Source: Candidatus Gastranaerophilales bacterium (GTDB taxonomy: Bacteria > Cyanobacteriota > Vampirovibrionia > Gastranaerophilales > Gastranaerophilaceae). Taken from it: a stretch of DNA of 64,000 bases. Within the stretch, counting starts at the first letter, position 1, and every line of letters starts with the position of its first letter. The stretch spans positions 1 to 64,000 of the forward strand of contig CALUVW010000007.1 of the NCBI GenBank assembly GCA_944324315.1. Reading direction: 5' to 3'. The notes below the pieces were generated by a model. That model worked only from the letters and a program-made list of their open reading frames with translations, was not told where the DNA came from and searched no databases. Shown here piece after piece: positions 56,814-64,000 of this stretch. The translations under genes and the position numbers were made by a program.

Positions 56814-59653
56814 GAATCACCTACACTAATATCAACAACAAGAGGCACCGATAAAGGCTGGTTTAATTCCATAGCCTCTGTTACAAGCATTTTAACTTCT
56901 TCAAGTTCAGGTTTAAACACCTCAACTACAAGTTCATCATGAACTTGTAAAATCATTTTTGATTTTAAATTATTTTCTTTTAATTTTTTTGAAAAATTAA
57001 TCATAGCAATTTTCATAAGGTCAGCAGCAGTGCCTTGCATAGGCTGATTTATTGCGGCTCTTTTGGCAAATTCTCTAATCATGCCGTTTGAACTTGATAA
57101 TTCGGTACTTAAATATCTTTTACGGCCGTAAATTGTTTCGACATAGCCTTTCTCCTCAGCCATTTTAACAATTCCCTCCATATAAGCAAGGACACCAGGG
57201 AAAGTTTCAAAATATTTTTTTATAAACAGCTCAGCATCTGCATTTGAAATTCCTAAAGATTTGGCAAGACCATATTTACTTTGTCCGTATATTATACCGA
57301 AATTAACAGCTTTTGAACGGTATCTCATTTCTTTGGTTACTTCACTTACCGGAACATCAAATACTTTTGAAGCAGTCAAAGTATGAATATCAATACCGCT
57401 GTTAAATGCGTCTGTAAGATGTTTATCTCCGCTTATATGTGCAAGAAGGCGAAGTTCAATTTGAGAGTAATCAGCAGACATAATTAAGCCGTTTTCTCTA
57501 TTTGCAGCTACAAATGCATTTCGAATTTTATTACCTTCATCTGTACGTACCGGAATATTTTGTAAATTTGGATTAGAAGATGATAATCGTCCGGTTGCAG
57601 TAACAGTTTGATTAAATGTAGTATGTATACGTCCGTCTTTTTTATCAATTAGTGCAGGTAAAGCCTCTGTATACGTAGATTTAAGTTTTGCATATTTTCT
57701 ATAATCCAATATTAAACGTGCAATTTCATAATCTTCTGCCAGTTCTTCCAAAACTGCAGCATTTGTTGAATAAGTCGTTTTTCCACGTTTTTTCTTTGCT
57801 TTTAGCCCCAGTTTGTCAAATAAAACTTCTCCGACCTGTCTTGGTGAATTTATATTAAAATTACAGTTCGCAAGCTTATAAATTTTTTCTTCAATTTTTG
57901 CTAACTCATTGTTCATAGAGTGAGTCAGTGACACAAGATAAAGTTCATCAACTGCAACACCCGTATATTCCATATCAGCAAGCACAAAAGTCAAAGGTAC
58001 TTCTATATTATAAGTAATATTAAGTTCGTTAGCATCAAGCTCTCTTATCCAGTACTTTGTAAGTTCTACAATACTAACAATTTCATCTGCTGCATAATCT
58101 AAAATATTATCCTCTTGTGCATCTATAAAATGAATTTGTTTTTTCTTATTTTTTTCGTAAGGAGCAAACTGTATAATTGCGTGATTTAGATGCTCCATTG
58201 TCTGAATTGATAGTTCATGGTTTCTTTGAGGATCTTTAACATAGCTTGCAAGCATTATATCAAAGATTAAGCCTTTTAATTCTATTCCTAGATTTTTTAA
58301 TATATGCAATTCACTTTTGGTGTTATATGATATTTTTTTTATTTTTTCATTTTCAAACAATTGTTTTATTTTAGGAAGAATATCAGCAAGTTTGAGTTGA
58401 ATTTTGCATCCTGTATGCCCAACAGGAATGTAAAAAGTATGAGTAACAGAATCTTGTGCAGATAATTCGATTCTTTCATTTGCAGAAATATCCGAATTAT
58501 AAGCAAAGGAAAATCCTACTATATCAGACTCAAAAATACTTTTTACTTCAGCATATATATTGAATGCTATAAGAGACTGACATTCAAGACTTTTCAACAT
58601 ATCTTCAAATTCAGTTAAATTATTTATTAATTTCTTTTCAAATTTAAAATCACAATTCTTATTTATTTCTTGATTAACAGCATCTGCAAAAAATCCAAGT
58701 TGCACAGTTCCATCAATATTTTGCATAGAATGGACAAGTTCAGCACGTTCAACCTTATCAAAAGAATACATGATTTCATTAATATTTTTAATGAATGTAT
58801 AAAATTGCATTTTTTTCAAAAAATCAGTAACAACTGAAACATCCGGCAAATTTACTTTCGCTTTTTCTATATCAAAATCAATATCTATATTACGAATAAT
58901 CGTTGCAAGATACTGACTCATTTTAGCCTGCTCTCTGCCTGCACAAATTTTTTCTCTTACTGACTTTTCCGGTATATTTTCACACTCCGCAAGAACATTA
59001 TCTAACGTTTTATATTTTGCAAGTAATTTTTGAGCTGTCTTTTCACCAATGCCTTTAATTCCAGGTATACAGTCTGAAGTATCACCCCTTAGACCTTTAT
59101 AATCAATAACTTGATCAGGATATACACCTAATTTTTCATAAATTTTATCCCAGTTGTACTCAACAAGTTCTCCTTTTGAGGGAAGAATAACTTTTACGCA
59201 GCCTTCCTTATCGACAAGTTGAAAAGCATCTTGATCTCCAGTAAGAATTAAAACCTTATTTCCTTGTTCACATGCTTCTTTTGATATAGTTCCTATTACA
59301 TCGTCTGCTTCATACCCTTCTTTTGTGTAAACAGGAATATTAAAAGCCTTTAGCCCTTCATAAATAAGCTTCATTTGAGTTTGCATATTGTCCGGCATGG
59401 CCTCGCGGTTACTTTTATATTCAGAATAGGTTTCCGTTCTAAAAGTATGATGGCTGACATCAAAAGCAACAGCTATAGAATCGGCTTTTAAATTTTCATT
59501 TTTCAAAAGGTCAAATATTGCCTTGAAAAAGCCATAAACAGCCCAAGTTGGTGTTCCGTCAGATGTTCTCATATTAGAACGCTCAAGAGCATAATACTGT
59601 CTAAACGCAAGAGCATGTCCATCAATTAAAATAAGAGTCTTATTATGTGTCAT
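56798..59653 (-). CDS. polA: DNA polymerase I
   Basis: This 951-residue enzyme has a full 5'-3' exonuclease domain (residues 1-300, with LIDGHALAFRQYYAL and RGDTSDCIPGIKGIGEKTA). The polymerase domain has motif A SADYSQIELRLLAHISGD, motif B RYRSKAVNFGIIYGQ and motif C QVHDELVVEV. The middle 3'-5' exonuclease domain is degenerate: the first DxE motif reads IAFNIYAEV, so proofreading is probably lost, as in Taq-like enzymes. It lacks a clear Shine-Dalgarno sequence. It fills gaps in repair and Okazaki fragment processing. A small exported-protein gene overlaps its 3' end. Confidence 0.96.
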   Translation of the reverse strand: MTHNKTLILIDGHALAFRQYYALERSNMRTSDGTPTWAVYGFFKAIFDLLKNENLKADSIAVAFDVSHHTFRTETYSEYKSNREAMPDNMQTQMKLIYEGLKAFNIPVYTKEGYEADDVIGTISKEACEQGNKVLILTGDQDAFQLVDKEGCVKVILPSKGELVEYNWDKIYEKLGVYPDQVIDYKGLRGDTSDCIPGIKGIGEKTAQKLLAKYKTLDNVLAECENIPEKSVREKICAGREQAKMSQYLATIIRNIDIDFDIEKAKVNLPDVSVVTDFLKKMQFYTFIKNINEIMYSFDKVERAELVHSMQNIDGTVQLGFFADAVNQEINKNCDFKFEKKLINNLTEFEDMLKSLECQSLIAFNIYAEVKSIFESDIVGFSFAYNSDISANERIELSAQDSVTHTFYIPVGHTGCKIQLKLADILPKIKQLFENEKIKKISYNTKSELHILKNLGIELKGLIFDIMLASYVKDPQRNHELSIQTMEHLNHAIIQFAPYEKNKKKQIHFIDAQEDNILDYAADEIVSIVELTKYWIRELDANELNITYNIEVPLTFVLADMEYTGVAVDELYLVSLTHSMNNELAKIEEKIYKLANCNFNINSPRQVGEVLFDKLGLKAKKKRGKTTYSTNAAVLEELAEDYEIARLILDYRKYAKLKSTYTEALPALIDKKDGRIHTTFNQTVTATGRLSSSNPNLQNIPVRTDEGNKIRNAFVAANRENGLIMSADYSQIELRLLAHISGDKHLTDAFNSGIDIHTLTASKVFDVPVSEVTKEMRYRSKAVNFGIIYGQSKYGLAKSLGISNADAELFIKKYFETFPGVLAYMEGIVKMAEEKGYVETIYGRKRYLSTELSSSNGMIREFAKRAAINQPMQGTAADLMKIAMINFSKKLKENNLKSKMILQVHDELVVEVFKPELEEVKMLVTEAMELNQPLSVPLVVDISVGDSWKEL

Positions 59654-59710
59654 ATATATATTTTTTCATAAAACCGGACATTTTACAAATATGTTAAGAA
59701 AATAGCATAA

Positions 59711-59730
59711 AAAAAACCGCTGAAAGCGGT
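59711..59730 (-). terminator. terminator after clpX
   Basis: A 6-bp stem ACCGCT/AGCGGT with a GAA loop and a long T-run on the minus strand. Confidence 0.8.
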
Positions 59731-59734
59731 ATTT

Positions 59735-61036
59735 TTATGCTGTAATTTCTTTATCATGATTTTGAGTCGGAAGTTTGACTACCTCTGCATTTTTCCTGTT
59801 TTTTACCATATCAGCGGTAACAACAAATTTTGTTACATCACCTTTTGTCGGGACATCATACATTACATCAAGCATAATTTCTTCGACAATTGACCGTAAT
59901 GCACGGGCTCCTGTTTTACGTTTAATAGCTTCTTGTGCAATTAATTCAATTGCTTCGGGCTCAAATTCCAAATCAACACCGTCCATTTTTAACAAAGCCT
60001 GATACTGTTTTAACACAGCATTTTTCGGTTCAGTTAAAATCATTTTTAAAGTTTTTTCATTAAGTTGATCTAATACGGCATAAATAGGAATACGACCTAT
60101 AAATTCAGGAATCATACCGAACTTAAGTAAATCTTCCGGTTGCAATTTTTTAAGCATTTTTGCTGCCGCAGCCTCTTTTTCAATTTGAGTCATAGGAGCT
60201 TTTGCGCCAAATCCTACAGATACGCCGTCACCTGCACGATGTTCAACTATTTTATCCAGTCCTACAAAAGCACCGCCGACTATAAATAAAATATTTTTAG
60301 TATCAATTTCAATAAATTCTTGATGCGGATGCTTTCTTCCTCCCTGAGGCGGAACATGGGCAACAGTCCCTTCAATCATTTTTAACAGAGCCTGCTGAAC
60401 CCCCTCACCTGAAACATCTCTTGTAATTGATGTATTTTCTGATTTTCTTGAAATTTTATCAATTTCATCAATATAAATAATCCCGCGTTCAGCTTTAGCA
60501 GAGTCAAAATCAGCATTTTGATAAAGACGAAGCAAAATATTTTCAACATCATCACCGACGTATCCGGCTTCGGTCAAAGTCGTAGCATCTGCAACAGCAA
60601 ACGGAACATCAAGCATTTTTGCAAGTGTCTGAGCAAGTAAAGTTTTACCGGAACCTGTCGGACCGACGAGAAGAATATTTGATTTTTGAATTTCAACAGA
60701 ATCTTCGTTGTTATCTTTATTGTGTTTTAACCTTTTATAATGGTTATAAACGGCAACAGATAAAACTTTTTTAGCATCATCCTGACCAACTATGTATTCA
60801 TCAAGATAAGCTTTGATTTCATGAGGTTTAGGTATCGGTTTTTCATCTTTATCAGATGCCCCATCTACACCATCTTTATCTTTATTTTCAAAAAATTCTT
60901 CATCTAAAATTTGATTACACAGGTCGACACATTCATCACAAATATACACCTCAGGACCGGCGATTAATTTTTTTACCTGATCTTGAGATTTACCGCAAAA
61001 TGAACATTTTAATCTGCTGTCATCATGTTTAACCAT
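59735..61036 (-). CDS. clpX: ATP-dependent Clp protease ATP-binding subunit ClpX
   Basis: This 433-residue AAA+ unfoldase has an N-terminal zinc-binding domain (CSFCGKS and CDECVDLC), Walker A GPTGSGKT (about residue 125), Walker [11 protein letters not shown], the pore loop within GYVGDDVE and the ClpP-docking IGF-type region (EFIGRIPI). It recognises tagged substrates and feeds them to ClpP. Gene order tig-clpP-clpX on one strand is conserved across bacteria. Confidence 0.98.
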   Translation of the reverse strand: MVKHDDSRLKCSFCGKSQDQVKKLIAGPEVYICDECVDLCNQILDEEFFENKDKDGVDGASDKDEKPIPKPHEIKAYLDEYIVGQDDAKKVLSVAVYNHYKRLKHNKDNNEDSVEIQKSNILLVGPTGSGKTLLAQTLAKMLDVPFAVADATTLTEAGYVGDDVENILLRLYQNADFDSAKAERGIIYIDEIDKISRKSENTSITRDVSGEGVQQALLKMIEGTVAHVPPQGGRKHPHQEFIEIDTKNILFIVGGAFVGLDKIVEHRAGDGVSVGFGAKAPMTQIEKEAAAAKMLKKLQPEDLLKFGMIPEFIGRIPIYAVLDQLNEKTLKMILTEPKNAVLKQYQALLKMDGVDLEFEPEAIELIAQEAIKRKTGARALRSIVEEIMLDVMYDVPTKGDVTKFVVTADMVKNRKNAEVVKLPTQNHDKEITA

Positions 61037-61135
61037 CTTTTTTATACCATTACTTACAATTGCTTTTGAGGTGCTTTATATTTAGAAACTATTGTCTTTT
61101 ACACCTTTTTTGCTTTATAAGTTTTCCTTTCTTTG

Positions 61136-61726
61136 TTACTTAATAGCGTCTCGCGAAACAACTTTATCAATCATGCCATATTCCAAAGCTTCTGCCGGAG
61201 TCATGATATAGTCACGATCTGTATCCTTTTCAATCTTTTTAATAGATTGACCTGTGTTTGAAGCTAAAATTTCATTTAAAGATTTTTTAATTCTTATAAT
61301 TTCAGCTGCTTGAATTTCAATATCCGTAGCCTGACCTTGTGCCCCGCCTAAAGGCTGGTGAATTAACACTCTTGAATGAGGGAGCGCCATACGTTTTCCT
61401 TTAGCACCTGAAGACAAGAGGAAAGCACCCATTGAAGCAGCTTGCCCTAAACAAATTGTGGAAACATCAGCTCTTATATGCTGCATTGTATCATAGATTG
61501 CAAAGCCTGCAGTCACAGAGCCTCCGGGGCTATTGATATAAAGCATAATATCTTTTTCAGGATTTTCACTATCCAGCAACAATAATTGAGCTACAACCAA
61601 GTTAGCCACCATATCATCAATAGGAGTACCCAAGAAAATAATTCTTTCTCTCAGCAATCTTGAAAAAATATCAAAAGAGCGTTCTCCTCTGCTTGATTGT
61701 TCTATTACTACAGGTACAAAACTCAT
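61136..61726 (-). CDS. clpP: ATP-dependent Clp protease proteolytic subunit
   Basis: A 196-residue serine protease that forms the double heptamer ring. The catalytic triad is visible: Ser in [11 protein letters not shown] (about residue 98), His in [12 protein letters not shown] and Asp in [10 protein letters not shown]. An AAAGGG ribosome binding site lies before the ATG. It sits between tig and clpX. Confidence 0.98.
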   Translation of the reverse strand: MSFVPVVIEQSSRGERSFDIFSRLLRERIIFLGTPIDDMVANLVVAQLLLLDSENPEKDIMLYINSPGGSVTAGFAIYDTMQHIRADVSTICLGQAASMGAFLLSSGAKGKRMALPHSRVLIHQPLGGAQGQATDIEIQAAEIIRIKKSLNEILASNTGQSIKKIEKDTDRDYIMTPAEALEYGMIDKVVSRDAIK

Positions 61727-61820
61727 GATTTATTTCCCTTTCTTTTAACCTGTCAGCGGATATTAACTATTTTGACCGCTGAAATTTTAATTTCATTATA
61801 TTACATTTAACAATATTAAT

Positions 61821-61850
61821 CAAAAATGCGCCGTAGTAAATACGGCACAT
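61821..61850 (-). terminator. terminator after tig
   Basis: A 10-bp stem with one mismatch (core GCCGTA/TACGGC) with a minus-strand T5 tail, between tig and clpP. Partial read-through into clpP is possible. Confidence 0.65.
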
Positions 61851-61865
61851 ATATTATTTTATTGA

Positions 61866-63158
61866 TTACTTAATTTCTACTTTGTTGTTTTCCATTAAGA
61901 AATCACGTACTTTATCATTAAGTGCCTGTTGTGAAATTGAAGCAAGTACTTCAGGATTTTGCCCTAACTGTTTTAATAAATCTTGCGGTTTTAAACCATA
62001 AATTGCACTTAATTGAGTGAATTTCTTTTCAACATCTTTTTGTTCAAGCTTAATATTTTCTTCTTTTGCAATTTTGTCAATAACAAGAGAATTTTTAATT
62101 CTTATGCGAGCATCTTCATTAAGATTTTTCAAAAGTTCATCTTGTCCCTGAGATTTAACAAGCGCATCCCAGTTAATACCTTGAGCAGCCAGTCTTTGTT
62201 TGTACTCTTCTCTCAAAGAATTTGCTTCGCGATCAATCATAGATTGCGGAATATCAACTTTTGCTGCATCTATAACTGTTTTAAATACTTCATTTTCAGC
62301 ATTTTGCTTATTAGTTCTTTCTCTGTTTGAATCCAAATACTTTTGAATGTCAGCTTTCAAATCATCAACAGTTTTGAATGGACCTACTTTTTGAGCAAAC
62401 TCATCATTTAATTCCGGAAGCTTTCTTTCCTTAATTTCATTTATTTTAATTTTAAAAGTAGCAGGTTGTCCTTTCAGTTTTTCGTCATGATAATCCTTAG
62501 GGAAAGTCACTTTAATATCAAATTCATCGTTTAGATTTTTTCCTACAATCTGTTCAGCAAATCCGGGAATAAAGTTTGAATGTGCTAAATCAAGGGGATA
62601 ATTTTTTGCATCACCGCCTTGAATTTTTTCACCGTTTGCAACGCCTTCAAAATCAATAACAGCAATATCTGTTTCTTTGGTCGGTCTGTCAATAACAATT
62701 TCCTGAGTACTATGCTGATTTAAAAGGTTATCAATAGATTTTTGCATAGCATCTTCTTCAATCGGAGTATCTTTTACTTCTAAATTCAAACCTTTATACT
62801 GCCCTAATGTTACTTCCGGTCTTAATTCTGCGTTTGCAGTAACAGTCAAATCCTCACCAATATTAAAATTATAACTTGTAATGTAAGGCTGGGCAATAAG
62901 ATCAAGTTTATTATCAACAACAGCCTGATTAATTGCTTTTGGCATCAAAGTTTCAATAGCTTCCTGCTTAATTCTTTCTGTTCCGACATGTCTTTCAACA
63001 ACAGCGCGTGGAGCTTTGCCTTTTCTAAAACCGTCAATATTAACATATTGCGAAATTTTTCTGACAGCATTGTTATAAGCGTCTACAGCGTCTTTTGCAG
63101 GAATTGTAATATTCAATTTTACAACATTTTCTTTTTCTTTTTCTAAAGTTACTTTCAT
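61866..63158 (-). CDS. tig: trigger factor (ribosome-associated chaperone, peptidyl-prolyl isomerase)
   Basis: This 430-residue protein has the ribosome-binding signature GFRKGKAPRAVVE (about residues 43-55), a central FKBP-type domain (DIAVIDFEGVANGEKIQGG, FIPGFAEQIVGKNLND) and a long helical C-terminal chaperone domain. It acts on nascent chains at the ribosome exit. It heads the tig-clpP-clpX set. Its leader has only a weak Shine-Dalgarno sequence. Confidence 0.97.
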   Translation of the reverse strand: MKVTLEKEKENVVKLNITIPAKDAVDAYNNAVRKISQYVNIDGFRKGKAPRAVVERHVGTERIKQEAIETLMPKAINQAVVDNKLDLIAQPYITSYNFNIGEDLTVTANAELRPEVTLGQYKGLNLEVKDTPIEEDAMQKSIDNLLNQHSTQEIVIDRPTKETDIAVIDFEGVANGEKIQGGDAKNYPLDLAHSNFIPGFAEQIVGKNLNDEFDIKVTFPKDYHDEKLKGQPATFKIKINEIKERKLPELNDEFAQKVGPFKTVDDLKADIQKYLDSNRERTNKQNAENEVFKTVIDAAKVDIPQSMIDREANSLREEYKQRLAAQGINWDALVKSQGQDELLKNLNEDARIRIKNSLVIDKIAKEENIKLEQKDVEKKFTQLSAIYGLKPQDLLKQLGQNPEVLASISQQALNDKVRDFLMENNKVEIK

Positions 63159-63229
63159 CTTTTTATCCTTATACTAATTAATACTTATATATAAAATCAT
63201 AATAAAAAAAAAGAATTTGTGCAAGCTGA

Positions 63230-63261
63230 CAGGAATGAAGGAGTTTATTTCTTCATTCCTG
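63230..63261. repeat. perfect inverted repeat between the prepilin gene and tig
   Basis: An 11-bp perfect stem CAGGAATGAAG/CTTCATTCCTG with a 10-nt loop. A T-run follows on the minus strand only after about 17 nt, so it is a hairpin of uncertain role, possibly the prepilin mRNA end. Confidence 0.55.
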
Positions 63262-63281
63262 ATTCTGATATTATAATTTAT

Positions 63282-64000
63282 CTAATAATTCATCTCCCAG
63301 CCGTCATTGATAATTAAATTAAGACAAACAGGCTCTCCATTTTTACAGGCCTCAAGATAGCGCTCTCTATCTATAGATATATGATCATTATCTCCCAATT
63401 CTCGATTATGCGCCTGACTAAATGGCGGAACTACAAGCCCGCTTTTTAATAGTATAACTGCTTGTATATCTCTACCTATAACATTGGGCTTTTGGGGACC
63501 ATTTACATCAAACATGAATAAAAGATCATAAGTAGTATCACCATTACCAGCAGTATAGGATATTCTGTAGCCAAATAAAACTGTACCATCAGGAAAAGTT
63601 CCTATAAATGCGAACTTATTATCAGGGTTTGTCAAAATAGTGCTAAAAGAAGACCATTTCATACCTGACACAGTAAAGGTCATATAATCATACTTACTAT
63701 TATCATTGTTAGAAGTTGGAGTTTCGACATTAAATAATTTAAATGTATTGATTATCTTATTTCGATTACTTTCATTAAAAATTGGATGCCTTACATCTTC
63801 CATAAAACCGGCACAAACCATATCGGTACAACCCTCATTTACCATTATCTGACGAATTCCTTCATTCAAAGTTGCATAAGTTTTCTTTATCTTATTTACT
63901 AAAACTTTTTTCTGGTAATGAGCTATTAATGACGGAATTGTCATAGCAGCAACCACACCGATGACTCCAAGGGTGATGAGAACCTCTGCTAAAGTAAATG
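63282..64000 (-). CDS. type IV prepilin-like protein, partial (5' end off window)
   Basis: The frame is open to the window edge and covers the prepilin motif FTLAEVLITLGVIGVVAAM, LIAHYQKKVLVNKIKKTYATL, the shared DVNGPQKPNVIGRD segment and the C-terminal CLNLIINDGWEM. It resembles the other two prepilins here in all of these, so they are paralogues. The processing site should be just upstream of Phe in a leader that lies beyond position 64000. Surface filament, pseudopilus or DNA-uptake function cannot be distinguished. Confidence 0.85.
   Translation of the reverse strand, partial: FTLAEVLITLGVIGVVAAMTIPSLIAHYQKKVLVNKIKKTYATLNEGIRQIMVNEGCTDMVCAGFMEDVRHPIFNESNRNKIINTFKLFNVETPTSNNDNSKYDYMTFTVSGMKWSSFSTILTNPDNKFAFIGTFPDGTVLFGYRISYTAGNGDTTYDLLFMFDVNGPQKPNVIGRDIQAVILLKSGLVVPPFSQAHNRELGDNDHISIDRERYLEACKNGEPVCLNLIINDGWEMNY

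Noticed and set aside
1-64000. CRISPR array, prophage, IS element or replication origin
   Set aside because: No regularly spaced repeats, transposase, integrase, phage structural genes, or dnaA-box cluster were seen on either strand.

Overview
This 64 kb window is a dense, AT-rich bacterial chromosome segment. It reads most like a member of the Gastranaerophilales / Vampirovibrionia ("Melainabacteria"), the non-photosynthetic sister group of Cyanobacteria. This lineage call is inference. It rests on three prepilins with the FTLAEVL-type N-terminus, a Tic20-like membrane protein, a Ski2/Mtr4-type helicase as found in cyanobacteria, a CHASE2-adenylate cyclase, a Met-gamma-lyase-family protein and several unrecognised lineage-type proteins (the FYGAPMMPPMM pair and a 758-residue surface-type protein). 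Genes are tightly packed, many neighbours overlap, and no phage, IS element or CRISPR array is visible.

Layout. 1-9.7 kb: alpha-glucan phosphorylase (cut by the window edge), Met-gamma-lyase family enzyme, VWA protein, serS, Ski2-like helicase, M23 peptidase, and a NAGPA-type glycosidase behind a long structured leader. 9.7-23.3 kb: Tic20-like/TPR pair, rsfS, rpiB, two FYGAPMMPPMM proteins, cyclase-recG, an eda-kdgK-csaB operon, an EF-hand protein and tRNA-Leu. 23.3-30.8 kb: patatin, GT-C-like membrane protein, HEAT-like protein, 758-residue protein, Orn/Lys/Arg-decarboxylase-like enzyme, a patch of dispersed repeats, PilZ protein. 30.9-34 kb: a partial spc operon (rpsE-rpmD-rplO-secY). 34-43 kb: phosphohexomutase, lone sugar ABC permease, two FAD enzymes, a prepilin, an MnmC-type methyltransferase, thrB. 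43-50 kb: coiled-coil protein, AI-2E-family permease, B12/radical SAM enzyme, histidine-phosphatase-like protein, leuD, rpsL-rpsG, and an HTH/prepilin junction. 50-64 kb: glutaredoxin plus a degenerate hybrid-cluster protein, wecB, AMIN-like protein, Gly/Ser/Cys-tailed protein, GIY-YIG, tatD-tlyA, polA, the tig-clpP-clpX proteostasis set, and a prepilin cut by the right edge.

Most notable. (1) Four lineage-type genes (starts at 13681, 14967, 22831, 43623, all minus) share a bipartite upstream element, GCAATT-N11-ATATACTTWATATAT, with exactly conserved spacing; they look like one regulon. (2) The prepilin at about 40 kb is separated from its only good start codon and ribosome binding site by a C10 tract that leaves it out of frame, so it looks phase-variable and OFF as read; a second C10 tract lies in frame inside the 13681 gene. 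(3) A glutaredoxin is coupled to a hybrid-cluster-protein homologue in which all seven hybrid-cluster ligands appear substituted. (4) The leader of the NAGPA gene can fold into a pseudoknot and mutually exclusive helices that occlude its ribosome binding site.

Physiology suggested by the gene set: glycogen or maltodextrin breakdown, 2-keto-3-deoxygluconate metabolism, type IV pilin-like surface proteins, surface-polymer synthesis (CsaB, WecB, GT-C-like, phosphohexomutase), cAMP and PilZ signalling, and housekeeping translation and proteolysis.
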